From positions 1,696,182 through 1,760,181 of the forward strand of contig NZ_KI629785.1 in NCBI RefSeq assembly GCF_000503775.1: DNA of 64,000 nt. Reading direction: 5' to 3'. The position numbers and the translations under genes are program-made. The stretch comes from Brevibacillus panacihumi W25. GTDB lineage: Bacteria; Bacillota; Bacilli; Brevibacillales; Brevibacillaceae. The stretch's first letter is position 1; every line of letters starts with the position of its first letter. Of the stretch, positions 51,782 to 60,713 are shown one piece after another. The notes under the pieces are model-generated. The model did no database searches, was not told the origin of the DNA, and was given only the letters and a program-made list of their open reading frames with translations.

Positions 51782-51886
51782 GAATTTCCCCCACTTTTTT
51801 ATTTTTCCGATTGGATAACTACGAATTAAATTATCCACATCTTTTCTCATTTCGTCAATCTTTTTCTATTTATGAAAAAACTACTT

Positions 51887-52309
51887 TCAGGAAGATAGAA
51901 TACAAGAAAATGCTTTGCGTGTCACCTGTTTTGGCTCTTTATCCAGATAAAGGACAATCTCTCCATTTTCTTCTTTGATTTCATAGGTTTTGATCGAGAC
52001 ATCGGGGGAGAACATCGCCTTGCCGGTCTTCAGGTTGAACTCCCAGCCGTGCAGCGGGCAGCGAATGATTTCATTGTGATGCGCGTAGACGTATTCATGC
52101 GGCTTGGACGGCAGCATCGTTCCTACCACTGAGCCGTACAACATCGGGACCCCCTGGTGCGGACAACTGTTGCGAAACGCGTAGATGATCCCCTCTGCGC
52201 GAATCAGTCCGATCTCCACGCCGTTCACTTCGATCAATTGACGATTGCCCTCCTGCAATTCCTCTGCGCTGCATACCACCAGTCGATGCTTTTCTTTTGT
52301 GTTCACCAT
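51887..52309 (-). CDS. Rieske [2Fe-2S] ferredoxin-like protein
   Basis: This is a 140-residue Rieske-domain protein. The cluster motifs are CPHQG and CPLHGWEF, with two Cys and two His ligands. The stretch between them is about 33 residues, longer than in most Rieske ferredoxins (17 or so), so it has an extra loop (MLPSKPHEYVYAHH). The likely role is electron transfer or a subunit of an oxygenase. It lies 16 bases after the amidohydrolase gene on the same strand and forms an operon with it. AAGGAGGGGCAG precedes the ATG at 52309. Confidence 0.88.
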   Translation of the reverse strand: MVNTKEKHRLVVCSAEELQEGNRQLIEVNGVEIGLIRAEGIIYAFRNSCPHQGVPMLYGSVVGTMLPSKPHEYVYAHHNEIIRCPLHGWEFNLKTGKAMFSPDVSIKTYEIKEENGEIVLYLDKEPKQVTRKAFSCILSS

Positions 52310-52324
52310 CTGCCCCTCCTTCCC

Positions 52325-53434
52325 TTAGAACCGGAATGACTCCAGCGGATTATGATAAAAGATTTTGTCTTTCAAGTCTTGCGGGAAGTGCAGGAATGCC
52401 CGGTCGATCTCATCCCCGTCCCAATGCGGGTAATCGCTGCAGAACAAGAGCATATGCTCCGCGCCGATCATCTGGATGATCTCAATCAGATCCTTGGGGC
52501 GGGCTGGCTCCTCGATCGGTTGTGTGCCGAATCGGATATTGCGGCGGATGTATTCGCTAGGCAGCATTTTCAGCCAGGGAACCTCATGGCGCAGCGCTTT
52601 CCAGTTCTTGTCCATCCGCCACATCGTCGGAGCGACCCAGGAGAAGCCGTATTCGATGAAGTTGACCTTCAGATTCGGAAATTGCTCGAAAACGCCATCG
52701 CAGACGAGGCTGATCACATTGCGTTGCCCGATCAATCCCAGCGAGGTGTGCCATTCCATATAGGTCGAAGCGGGGCCGACACCCGCAGTCGCCGCGTATT
52801 CTCCCGTCCCCTCGGAGTCCGGGTGCAGCACGATCGGCAGGTTGTACGCTTCCGCAATCTCGTAGATGGGCCAATAATGGCGTTTGCCCAGCGGGATGTT
52901 CACGCAATGCAGGTTGATCCCGACGATCTCGGGTCTTTTGCCGATGCGCTCGATCTCTTTGACCGCCATTGCCGGATCAAGCGGCGTAACCTCCATCGTC
53001 ATCCGGTAGCGCGGGTCGCTTTTGACCCACTTGTCATACAGCCAGTCATTGGCGGCAGACGTATACTTCGCTGCCACCTCCACATTATGAAAAGCCGCCA
53101 TCGTACCGTGGCCAATATTCAGGATGCCATAGGTCGTGTTGCAGCGGTCAAGCAAATCCTGCGCCAAAAAAGCCGGATCGCTGCCGGGAATGTCGCCGTT
53201 TGGCGGAAAAGCGTCGGCACGCAGTGGGACGGGCAATGGATTGGCATACGGAGAGGAAGGAAATTTGAAGGAGCCGCTGTTTTGCTTCGCCAATGCGCCT
53301 TTGGCAAATTTCCCGATGTTCATGTATTGCTGAATCGACTCGTCGAGATACGGGACCAGCTCGTTGAAGTCGCTTAATACCGGATGGATGTCGCAATCGA
53401 TCAAGCCGCTTGTACGTGTGGATGGAGTTACCAT
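52325..53434 (-). CDS. Amidohydrolase 2 family protein (ACMSD-like)
   Basis: This is a 369-residue TIM-barrel metal-dependent hydrolase or decarboxylase of the amidohydrolase_2 family. DCDIHPV carries the first metal His, VLHPDSEG the second, and FCSDYPHWD the late Asp. GINLHCVNIPLGKRHYWPIY and EYGFSWVAPTMWRMDK are typical of the branch linked with aromatic-acid breakdown. The gene is coupled to a Rieske protein, as in several aromatic-degradation clusters. A TetR regulator with a palindromic site lies upstream. GAGGTGAAAAGGGC precedes the ATG at 53434. The substrate is unknown. Confidence 0.85.
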   Translation of the reverse strand: MVTPSTRTSGLIDCDIHPVLSDFNELVPYLDESIQQYMNIGKFAKGALAKQNSGSFKFPSSPYANPLPVPLRADAFPPNGDIPGSDPAFLAQDLLDRCNTTYGILNIGHGTMAAFHNVEVAAKYTSAANDWLYDKWVKSDPRYRMTMEVTPLDPAMAVKEIERIGKRPEIVGINLHCVNIPLGKRHYWPIYEIAEAYNLPIVLHPDSEGTGEYAATAGVGPASTYMEWHTSLGLIGQRNVISLVCDGVFEQFPNLKVNFIEYGFSWVAPTMWRMDKNWKALRHEVPWLKMLPSEYIRRNIRFGTQPIEEPARPKDLIEIIQMIGAEHMLLFCSDYPHWDGDEIDRAFLHFPQDLKDKIFYHNPLESFRF

Positions 53435-53483
53435 GCCCTTTTCACCTCATGATTCCGAGAGATTTAAGACCGCGATCATTTTG

Positions 53484-53495
53484 TGAACGCGTTCA
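53484..53495. promoter_or_regulatory. Palindrome, candidate TetR operator
   Basis: TGAACGCGTTCA is a perfect 12-base palindrome in the 122-base gap between the tetR stop and the amidohydrolase start. Its position suits control of the amidohydrolase-Rieske operon by the adjacent TetR protein. Confidence 0.5.
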
Positions 53496-53556
53496 TAATT
53501 TTAGATGAACCTATTATCCCTCCGGTGAAAATCAGGGTCAAGAAGAAAAAAACGGA

Positions 53557-54204
53557 CTATAGTGTCCGCATGATGGTTCTGATATATTTCATGGTTTTCT
53601 CCGCTGCTTCCTGCGGATCGGCATCACGTCGCTTGTTCAGCACCGTAGTCATCATCCCTTCCCAGATCAGCACTGACATCTCATTCACTTCGGTAATCCG
53701 CTCATCGGAAAGCTCCCGCTCCTGCTTGGCCAATTCCAGCAAGGCCCGGCTGCGCGAGGTCAGATCCGGGTCGTACAGCATCGGCCTGATCTCCTCCGTG
53801 AAGCCGATCAAGTCACTGGAGTAGATGGAGAAATAATGCTCCAGCATGTCCTTCGGCTTTTGCCCCAGATCCGCGATGAACAGGGCGTGGTAAATCTGCG
53901 GTTTGGCAAAAGAATGTTTGCAAAAGCACTCCCAGCTCAGGACGTATTTTTCCTCGTATGTCTTGCCCCGCTCCAGGTATAACGGCAGCTCTTGCAAGTA
54001 TTCCTTCACAAATCGCATGGAGGCAAAGTAGATCAGGTGGGACAGCTCCTCGAAGTAGTTGTAGATCGTCGAGCTGGTATACCCGGCGCGCTCCCCGATC
54101 TTGCGTGCGCTTACCTGCTCCAGGCCCTCCTCCTCGATGATCGCTACTGTCGCATCGACGAAGTATTGGAGCATCCGCTTGATTTGGATTTCTCTTCTCG
54201 CCAT
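53557..54204 (-). CDS. TetR-family transcriptional regulator
   Basis: This is a 215-residue regulator with a standard N-terminal TetR helix-turn-helix (IIEEEGLEQVSARKIGERAG, then YTSSTIYNYFEELSHLIYFA) and a helical ligand domain. The ATG at 54204 follows AGAAAGGAGACCGCAC; longer in-frame starts lack a ribosome site. It precedes the amidohydrolase gene on the same strand, with a palindrome in the gap. It probably senses a small ligand of that pathway, but the ligand is unknown. Confidence 0.88.
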   Translation of the reverse strand: MARREIQIKRMLQYFVDATVAIIEEEGLEQVSARKIGERAGYTSSTIYNYFEELSHLIYFASMRFVKEYLQELPLYLERGKTYEEKYVLSWECFCKHSFAKPQIYHALFIADLGQKPKDMLEHYFSIYSSDLIGFTEEIRPMLYDPDLTSRSRALLELAKQERELSDERITEVNEMSVLIWEGMMTTVLNKRRDADPQEAAEKTMKYIRTIMRTL

Positions 54205-54331
54205 GTGCGGTCTCCTTTCTGGTTTCTTTGTTAGGTTGATTATAGCGTATGGGACGAAATAGTTGGGGAAGGAAAAGCAGTGGCTTTCTGTTATGATGAG
54301 TGAAATGGGAAAATCAGGAGGTTTAATTCCT

Positions 54332-55081
54332 ATGAAAATCTCGATCATTCCATTTCTTATTCTCCTTTTCATGGATAACACATCATTTTCTCCCCCTATT
54401 TCCGACGAACTAGGGACCCGACACGCTCATAATGTGGAATTTACCGGTGACTGTGGGTTTAAAGTGGATGAATACGATTCCGCCGTGATGTGGAATAACC
54501 TTAGGTACAGGCTAAATGATGATTCGAAAAACGGTATGTTGGAACGAGGTGAAAAAATAGGAGAAGTCGTATTCAAGGTAAATGGCAACGTCTGCCTGGG
54601 CTATCGAATGCAAAATGGTGATGCTACTTGGGCTGAGGTCGGAACCCCTATATACAAAGTGAAAGGTTACTCTGAAAGATTCCGGATTTTTTTGGGAGAT
54701 GAGCTCTTCGAAGTGTCAAATATTCCAACTGCCCAAAAAATAGGGGATTTTTATGATTTTACAGATAAAGTCAAGAAAATATCAATCGAATATCCCATCG
54801 GAAATTCTCCGTCTATTGACTTTTCAAAAGAAGAGACAGAGCAATTTCTACATGCATTTTTGGAACAAGAGTATGTTCCGTTTCAAGACATATACAAAAA
54901 CCTTTCAGAGAATAGTACCCATTACTATTTAAGAGTACATTTTCACGACCAATCGGTTACTGTTATCTCTTATTGGATAGAGGATAACGCTTTTACAACA
55001 GGATATGGAAATGACCTTATTAAGAAAATCATCACAAGCAAGGCAGAGAACCTAGCTGCACTTTCATCGTTAAAACCGTAA
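54332..55081 (+). CDS. Secreted or membrane-anchored hypothetical protein
   Basis: This is a 249-residue protein with an N-terminal signal-like helix (ISIIPFLILLFMDNTSF). The rest is a mixed alpha/beta domain rich in Asp, Glu and aromatic residues; no family was recognised. Base composition is clearly more A+T-rich than the flanking genes, and it is alone on the plus strand, suggesting acquisition. The ATG at 54332 follows CAGGAGGTTTAATTCCT. It ends before a hairpin at 55109. Confidence 0.65.
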   Translation: MKISIIPFLILLFMDNTSFSPPISDELGTRHAHNVEFTGDCGFKVDEYDSAVMWNNLRYRLNDDSKNGMLERGEKIGEVVFKVNGNVCLGYRMQNGDATWAEVGTPIYKVKGYSERFRIFLGDELFEVSNIPTAQKIGDFYDFTDKVKKISIEYPIGNSPSIDFSKEETEQFLHAFLEQEYVPFQDIYKNLSENSTHYYLRVHFHDQSVTVISYWIEDNAFTTGYGNDLIKKIITSKAENLAALSSLKP

Positions 55082-55108
55082 ATTAGGAAGTTCGTATTCA
55101 AACGAAAC

Positions 55109-55151
55109 GAAGCAACCAGTTACCGATTTAATATCGATAGATGGTTGCTTC
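55109..55151. terminator. Hairpin between convergent genes
   Basis: GAAGCAACCA and TGGTTGCTTC form a perfect 10-base stem around a 23-base loop, between the convergent hypothetical gene and the ABC transporter operon. T-runs are weak. Confidence 0.6.
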
Positions 55152-55187
55152 ATGTGCTATGGAGTTTTGATTCCAGTCCTAATATCC

Positions 55188-55922
55188 CTATAAAATCTGG
55201 CTCAAGAAACGCTGCGTCCGCTCATGCTGCGGGTTTGCAAACAGTTGCTTCGGTGCCCCTTCTTCAATAATCTTGCCGTCGTGCATCACAATGACGCGAT
55301 CTGCCACTTCCCGGGCGAAACCCATTTCGTGAGTGACAACGATCATCGTCATCCCCTCCTTGGCCAGCTCTTTCATCACACCCAGCACTTCGCCGACAAG
55401 CTCGGGATCCAGCGCCGAGGTTGGCTCATCAAACAGCATGAGGCTTGGCCGCATTGCCAGTGCCCGGGCAATCGCTACACGCTGTTTTTGTCCACCGGAG
55501 AGCTGATCGGGATAGACGTTCGCCTTGTCGCGAAGCCCGACCTTATCGAGCAGCTTGTTCGCATCGGCAATGGCTTCGTCGCGCTTGATTTTCTTCACGT
55601 GAACAGGTGCTTCGATGATGTTTTCGATCACAGACATATGCGGAAACAGGTTGAAGTGCTGAAACACCATCCCGACATGTTCACGAATATGGTTTAGATT
55701 GTCCTTCTTCGGATCGATTTGCTTGCCATCAATATAGATCGCGCCGCTGTTGATCATCTCCAGAAAATTCAAGCAGCGCAGCAGCGTGCTTTTCCCTGAG
55801 CCGCTCGCTCCAATCAGAACGACGACTTCGCTTCTCTCGACAGTGAGATTGCAGTCTTTTAGTACGTGCAGATTGCCGAACGATTTGTTCAATTGTTTGC
55901 ATTCAACCATCGTCTCTTTCAT
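55188..55922 (-). CDS. glnQ: Polar amino acid ABC transporter ATP-binding protein
   Basis: This is a 244-residue GlnQ/HisP-type ATPase. Walker A is GASGSGKST, the Q-loop is [14 protein letters not shown], the signature is [15 protein letters not shown], Walker B is [14 protein letters not shown], and the switch His lies in VVTHEMGFA. Length and motif spacing are standard. It overlaps the permease gene by four bases and is the last gene of the transporter block. The polar or cyclic amino acid class is clear, the exact substrate is not. Confidence 0.93.
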   Translation of the reverse strand: MKETMVECKQLNKSFGNLHVLKDCNLTVERSEVVVLIGASGSGKSTLLRCLNFLEMINSGAIYIDGKQIDPKKDNLNHIREHVGMVFQHFNLFPHMSVIENIIEAPVHVKKIKRDEAIADANKLLDKVGLRDKANVYPDQLSGGQKQRVAIARALAMRPSLMLFDEPTSALDPELVGEVLGVMKELAKEGMTMIVVTHEMGFAREVADRVIVMHDGKIIEEGAPKQLFANPQHERTQRFLSQIL

Positions 55923-56587
55923 GATCTCCCGCCTGCCTTTTCGACATCCATCCGTTTTTCCAGCCTGTTTAACAAAAAGGTAAAGAACAGCACGAGAATG
56001 AGATAGTATAACCCGGCGATGGTGTACGATTCAAATTGAAGGAACGTACGGGCGGCAGTCGATTGTGAAGTCAGATACAGCTCCTGAAAGCCGAGCAAGC
56101 CAACCAGTGAAGAATCTTTCAACCCGATAATAAACTGGTTGCCGAGCGGTGGAATCGCACGCTTAAACGCTTGCGGCAAAATAATCCGCCGCATTGCCAA
56201 TGGATACGGCATTCCCAATGAACGAGCTGCTTCCATCTGACCTCGGTCAATCGATTGAATCGTCCCTCTGAAAATCTCGGCGATATACGCCCCGTTATGA
56301 ATGGCAAGAGCCAATGCGCCGGCCCAAAAATCTGTTAACAAAATGAGCTTGGCAATACCGAAGTAGAGCACCATGATCTGCAGAATAAGCGGCGTACCAC
56401 GGATGACGGTAATGTAGGTTTTTGCGAATCCTCTCAATAGCTTCGAGTCAGAAATCCGTAAGAATGCAAAAACCAAACCGATACAGATCGCCATCACGAG
56501 GGAAACAGCAGTAAGTTGAACAGTGAGTCCGGCTGCCTTTAAGAAACCAAACCACGTTTCACCCAGTAGTTGAAGGAAATCTTCCAT
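55919..56587 (-). CDS. Polar amino acid ABC transporter permease
   Basis: This is a 222-residue membrane protein of the GlnP/HisMQ type with about five hydrophobic helices. The N-terminal [18 protein letters not shown] and [16 protein letters not shown] are typical. The coupling (EAA) loop is [20 protein letters not shown]. It overlaps the ATPase gene by four bases. It starts 58 bases after the binding-protein gene, with an attenuator-like hairpin between them. Confidence 0.92.
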   Translation of the reverse strand: MEDFLQLLGETWFGFLKAAGLTVQLTAVSLVMAICIGLVFAFLRISDSKLLRGFAKTYITVIRGTPLILQIMVLYFGIAKLILLTDFWAGALALAIHNGAYIAEIFRGTIQSIDRGQMEAARSLGMPYPLAMRRIILPQAFKRAIPPLGNQFIIGLKDSSLVGLLGFQELYLTSQSTAARTFLQFESYTIAGLYYLILVLFFTFLLNRLEKRMDVEKAGGRS

Positions 56588-56600
56588 TCGGCACGCTCCT

Positions 56601-56633
56601 TAAAAAAAGATGCGCAACACGGATGCTGCGCCA
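56601..56633 (-). terminator. Attenuator-like hairpin within the amino acid transporter operon
   Basis: On the minus strand GCGCA and TGCGC form a short stem followed by seven T residues, between the binding-protein gene and the permease gene. A partial terminator here would raise the amount of binding protein over the membrane subunits. Confidence 0.55.
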
Positions 56634-56645
56634 GTCAAATCATTC

Positions 56646-57488
56646 TTACGATTTCGACAGCATGTCTTTGTTAAACCACTTCTTACTGATTTCCAGGTAA
56701 GTCCCATCTTCTTTCATTTCATCCAAAGCCTTATTGATCGCATCCAGCAGCTCTTGATTTCCTTTTTGAACGGGAATGCCGCATTCGTCGACAAAGAGTG
56801 GATCTCCGATTGCGATCGCCGGCAGCTTCCCATTTTTCACCGCATCCATTCCTACGCCAAGGTCCGTGATGACGACATCGATCCGCCCTTCATTTTTTAA
56901 CTCCTGCAGGGCAAACAAGTCGGTCTCATACTCTTTCACCTTGCCATCCTGGCCAACTAATTCCAGTGCGAAGTCCTTGTATGTGGAGGCTGTGACGACG
57001 CCTACCGTCTTTCCTTTCAAATCATCCTTGCTTTTGATTCCAGAGGAGTTCTTCTCGTTCACAAACATAACGGCTTGCTGCAATAGATACGGCTTGGAAA
57101 AATCAACCTGTTTCTGCCGTTCTTCTGTAATCGACATGCCGCCAATGATCGCATCGTACTTGCCCGCATTCAGCCCCTGCAAAATCGAGCCCCACGGTGT
57201 CTGGACGGCCACCCCTTCCAAGCCCAACCGCTTGCTGATTTCCATGGCCACATCGACATCAAAGCCGATCAGTTTGTTATCCCCATCCGTATAGTTGTAG
57301 GGCTTTGCCATGCCGCTCAGGGCAAACATAAATTTTCCTTCCTGTACGGTTTTCAGCTTGGAAGCGTCTGCCCCTTTGCCATCAACCGCATTGGTTCCTG
57401 GTGTTTCACCCTGATTGCCGCCACACCCCGCTAACAGTAACGAAAATGTAAGCATCATGCTAATCATTCCAACCAAGCCTTTACGCAT
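56646..57488 (-). CDS. Polar amino acid ABC transporter substrate-binding lipoprotein
   Basis: This is a 280-residue lipoprotein of the bacterial extracellular solute-binding family 3. The lipobox is LLAGC. The fold landmarks are LIGFDVDVAMEISKRLGL, GKYDAIIGGMSITEERQKQV, FSKPYLLQQAVMFV and GKTVGVVTASTYKDF with a ligand Arg/Asp pattern. It is 12 bases after the N-acyl-D-amino-acid deacylase gene, so uptake of the deacylase's substrate or product is a natural reading. AAAGGCTTGG-type spacing gives only a weak ribosome site. Confidence 0.92.
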   Translation of the reverse strand: MRKGLVGMISMMLTFSLLLAGCGGNQGETPGTNAVDGKGADASKLKTVQEGKFMFALSGMAKPYNYTDGDNKLIGFDVDVAMEISKRLGLEGVAVQTPWGSILQGLNAGKYDAIIGGMSITEERQKQVDFSKPYLLQQAVMFVNEKNSSGIKSKDDLKGKTVGVVTASTYKDFALELVGQDGKVKEYETDLFALQELKNEGRIDVVITDLGVGMDAVKNGKLPAIAIGDPLFVDECGIPVQKGNQELLDAINKALDEMKEDGTYLEISKKWFNKDMLSKS

Positions 57489-57500
57489 TCTTCATACCCC

Positions 57501-59087
57501 CTATTCGCTTCCTCTACGAATGACCTTGCCCGCGACTGCGCCTGTATACACGCCATGCTCGACAGCTATCTGCCCATTGACCAGCACATACTCGATTCCG
57601 AGCGGTTCTTGCAGTGGATCTTCGTAAGTCGCCTGATCGATTACTTTGTTGGGATCAAAGACGACGATATCCGCCCAGTTGCCTTCGCGCAGGAAACCTC
57701 GATCCTTTAGCCGCAGCAATTGCGCCGGTGCCCCAGTCATCTTGCGTATTGCTTCCCAGACCGGAAAAGCTTTTTGCTCGCGCGAATAGTGACCAAGTAC
57801 ACGTGGAAACGACCCGTACAAGCGGGGATGCGGTTTGCCGCCGAATACCCCATCAGAACCGACCATGTGCAAAGGGTGCTTCATCACCTGAAGAATATCC
57901 TCTTCCACTCCCCAGTGAATAATCATCGTGACAGCCGAATTCTCCTCGATCAGGAGGTCAAGCGCAGCGTCGGATGGGTCGACACCTCTCAGCTCACCAA
58001 TTTCCTTGACGCTCATCCCTTCCAGTCCACGATTCTTCTCGGAGGCGACAGAAGCGATGACAATATTGCCCCAGCCGTTATTGCGAACCGTATTGTCGTA
58101 CTCACCGTTTGTCAGCATCTCCTGTTTGACCCGTTCACGAATGGCCGGATCCTTCAACCGCTCCAGCACTTCTGCTGTCCCGCCATCATGCATCCATGGC
58201 GGCAAGATCGCCTGAAACACGGTAGACGCGGCCGTATACGGATACTGGTCAAAGGTAATCTCGATTCCCTCGGCTCGACCTGCCTCAAGCTTGGCCAGTG
58301 CCGGCGCGAGCTTGTCGCGGTTGATGCTACCGCACACTTTGAAATGCGAGACGTGCAGCCGTACACCCGATAGACGGGCGACATCAATCACTTCGTCCAG
58401 TGCTTCTAGCGAGAGATTGCTCTCGTTCCGAATGTGGACGACAAAACAGCCGTCATACTTGGCAGCAGCTTTGCAAATCTCCACCAATTCTGTCTTATTG
58501 GCAAACACGCAGGGAGGATATTGGATACCGGATGATACCCCGAAAGCACCCTGTCGCATCCCCTCCTCGACCAACTCGGCCATTTTCTGAATTTCCGCTG
58601 GTGTAGCTTCACGCGCTTCAAAACCCATCGCCAGTGTTCTGACTCCTCCATGCGGAACTAGATAAGTGGCATTGCCGGCAAGGTTCGCCCCTTCCAAAAA
58701 TGCGAGGTACTCATCGACTGTATTCCACGGCCAATCGGGAAAATCTCCGTTCAAGCCCTTAAGCTGCTGCTGCCAAAGCGGCTTGGTTGCGTCAGAAACC
58801 GGGGCGACTGAGATTCCGTCTTGGCCGAACAGCTCTGTCGTTACTCCCTGCAGCACCTTGATTTTGTGTACATCCGGTCTCGTGCACCACAGATCGGAGT
58901 GAACATGTGGGTCGATAAAACCAGGTGACACGACAAGACCGTTCGCATCGATTTCCACTTTTCCTTTTTCATCCCCCAATTTGGAAATTTTCGCTATTTT
59001 ACCCTCGAGAATCCCGATGTCCAGTTGCGTCCACGGGTTCCCTGTCCCGTCATAAACCATCCCATTGCGAATCAAAATGTCAAACAT
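57501..59087 (-). CDS. N-acyl-D-amino-acid deacylase (D-aminoacylase family amidohydrolase)
   Basis: This is a 528-residue zinc amidohydrolase that removes acyl groups from N-acyl-D-amino acids. The metal site residues are seen in SPGFIDPHVHSDLW, GIQYPPCVFANKTE with a Cys ligand, VVHIRNESNLSLEALDEVI, RLHVSHFKVCG and the late HMVGSDGVFGGKPHPR. The size fits the D-aminoacylase branch. The ATG at 59087 follows AAAAGGAGGCCAAC. It lies 26 bases after the regulator gene and before a polar amino acid transporter, so the operon probably salvages D-amino-acid derivatives. The exact substrate is not established. Confidence 0.9.
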   Translation of the reverse strand: MFDILIRNGMVYDGTGNPWTQLDIGILEGKIAKISKLGDEKGKVEIDANGLVVSPGFIDPHVHSDLWCTRPDVHKIKVLQGVTTELFGQDGISVAPVSDATKPLWQQQLKGLNGDFPDWPWNTVDEYLAFLEGANLAGNATYLVPHGGVRTLAMGFEAREATPAEIQKMAELVEEGMRQGAFGVSSGIQYPPCVFANKTELVEICKAAAKYDGCFVVHIRNESNLSLEALDEVIDVARLSGVRLHVSHFKVCGSINRDKLAPALAKLEAGRAEGIEITFDQYPYTAASTVFQAILPPWMHDGGTAEVLERLKDPAIRERVKQEMLTNGEYDNTVRNNGWGNIVIASVASEKNRGLEGMSVKEIGELRGVDPSDAALDLLIEENSAVTMIIHWGVEEDILQVMKHPLHMVGSDGVFGGKPHPRLYGSFPRVLGHYSREQKAFPVWEAIRKMTGAPAQLLRLKDRGFLREGNWADIVVFDPNKVIDQATYEDPLQEPLGIEYVLVNGQIAVEHGVYTGAVAGKVIRRGSE

Positions 59088-59112
59088 GTTGGCCTCCTTT
59101 TCATTGGCTCCT

Positions 59113-60456
59113 TCAAGAAAAGTCATTTTCGTTCCCTGACTTCGTAAAGAGGCTTGGCTTTAGCTGATACAACTGACGGGGTCTGCCTCTTGAGACAGGC
59201 TGTTCTTCTCCAATCACAACCGCCATATCGGATTGTTCGAGCCTGCTGAGAATCCTTCTGGCACTGCGGATCGTAATGCCAAAGCCAGTAGCCAGTTCGG
59301 AGGCGGTCACTTTTGAATTGCCATGACTTTGGAAGTAAGAGATCAGCCTGTTAATCGTCCCCACGCTCAAGCCTGCTTGTCGGGCTAGCTGCAGCCGCTG
59401 TGGGTCATCACTTCGGACGCAGTACCCGATCACTTTCTCGTTGCCAAGCAACCCTAGCACGTTGCCGTCTTGCATGACGATGTAGCAGCTTCTGCCCCCG
59501 CCTAATCTTGCCTTTTGCAAGGCTTCTCTCGCTTTGAGTTCCGCTTCGTTTGCCGTCTTTCCCAACCCAATCCCGATGCTGGCTGTCAGGTTCAGTTGAT
59601 TGACAATCTGATCGAGCAGCGGATAGTAGCTGAAGTTATGGGTCGTCCGTTCAATGACGCCGAAAGTGGTGACAAAGGTGATTTCGTCTCGGTCCGACCA
59701 ATTCATCAGAGCTTGGGTTTCCTCGCTGTAGTCAATCAAGATCTGTTGTACGGCTAATTTCTTCCGCTGCAGCTCATATTCAGAGCTTCCTGATTTTTGA
59801 GCGAAGCTGTCCACGCTGATAATCACAATTGCCAACTGCGTATCGCTGAGCTGTACGCTTTTGCCTTCCAGCTCGGCCAGCTGCAAACACTCTTGTATGG
59901 ATGTTTTGGTGGGGATAATGCGGTAGCAGGGGACGCCCAAATGCACGAGCTGTTTATGGACGGAATTCATGCAGGTAAGGACAGCATTTACTTTCCGATT
60001 CATCCATAGCTCGTAGTGAAACTTCATCATATCGTCGGTTGTTTGACCCAGCTGAAACTCCTTCACGTACATTTTTTCGATTCTGATATCCAGTTCTTCC
60101 AGTCTTTCTTCAATCTCTTCTTGGCGCAAAATGTCGATGCTGAACCTCAGGTGGCCTTCTTTGTAGCGGTTTTCCCTCAAAAGTTGAAAAAACACACGGT
60201 ACAAGCTTGTTCCGTTATGGGGAAGGAAAATCATCGGTTTCCCTTCCTCAACCTGTTCACGCGCAAGCTGATAAGGAATCGGGCCTGCGAATAACAAGAC
60301 ATCCACTTCATTCTTGCACTGATAAACCAGGCCTGCTGTTTCCTCGACGTCTTTGTAGCCATACGGCAGCAAGGTTATGGTTGGAAATGATTTCGCAACC
60401 GTAATAACCTCATCTACCAAATCGTAAGGACCAATGAACGCAACATTAATTTCCAT
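59113..60456 (-). CDS. Transcriptional regulator with receptor-like N-terminus, degenerate GGDEF-like region and winged HTH
   Basis: This is a 447-residue soluble regulator. The first 200 residues look like a ligand-sensing alpha/beta domain (INVAFIGPYDLVDEV, then VDVLLFAGPIPYQL). The middle part resembles the degenerate cyclase-like region of CdaR/PucR-type regulators (LAIVIISVDSF, then ASIGIGLGKTANEAELKARE). The end has a winged helix (SKVTASELATGFGITIRSARR, then ILSRLEQSDMAVVIG). It heads the same-strand operon with the deacylase and ABC transporter genes, and most likely controls it in response to a D-amino-acid derivative. The assignment rests on patterns only. Confidence 0.7.
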   Translation of the reverse strand: MEINVAFIGPYDLVDEVITVAKSFPTITLLPYGYKDVEETAGLVYQCKNEVDVLLFAGPIPYQLAREQVEEGKPMIFLPHNGTSLYRVFFQLLRENRYKEGHLRFSIDILRQEEIEERLEELDIRIEKMYVKEFQLGQTTDDMMKFHYELWMNRKVNAVLTCMNSVHKQLVHLGVPCYRIIPTKTSIQECLQLAELEGKSVQLSDTQLAIVIISVDSFAQKSGSSEYELQRKKLAVQQILIDYSEETQALMNWSDRDEITFVTTFGVIERTTHNFSYYPLLDQIVNQLNLTASIGIGLGKTANEAELKAREALQKARLGGGRSCYIVMQDGNVLGLLGNEKVIGYCVRSDDPQRLQLARQAGLSVGTINRLISYFQSHGNSKVTASELATGFGITIRSARRILSRLEQSDMAVVIGEEQPVSRGRPRQLYQLKPSLFTKSGNENDFS

Positions 60457-60612
60457 CTCTACCTATCACTTCAATCCTGATGATTTTGATCGCGCGGCCG
60501 TATGATTTCAAAATTCAGAATCTTTTTTATTATCTTACCTAGGTCTTAAATATCGGTCAACGTCCGTAAGTGGACCCTTATTTGAACAAAAATATCCTGT
60601 CCTGAAATCGTG

Positions 60613-60646
60613 AAACGCCGGACTCCTTTTCAGGAATCCGGCGTTT
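60613..60646. terminator. Terminator of the glycine-zipper operon
   Basis: AAACGCCGGA and TCCGGCGTTT form a perfect 10-base stem with a 14-base loop, downstream of the gene ending at 60714 on the minus strand. Confidence 0.75.
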
Positions 60647-60713
60647 AGAAGAGAAATTTGTCGCCCCAACTGACCGCGTATAGACAGGACAGGTCCACCC
60701 TCACTCCATTCTC

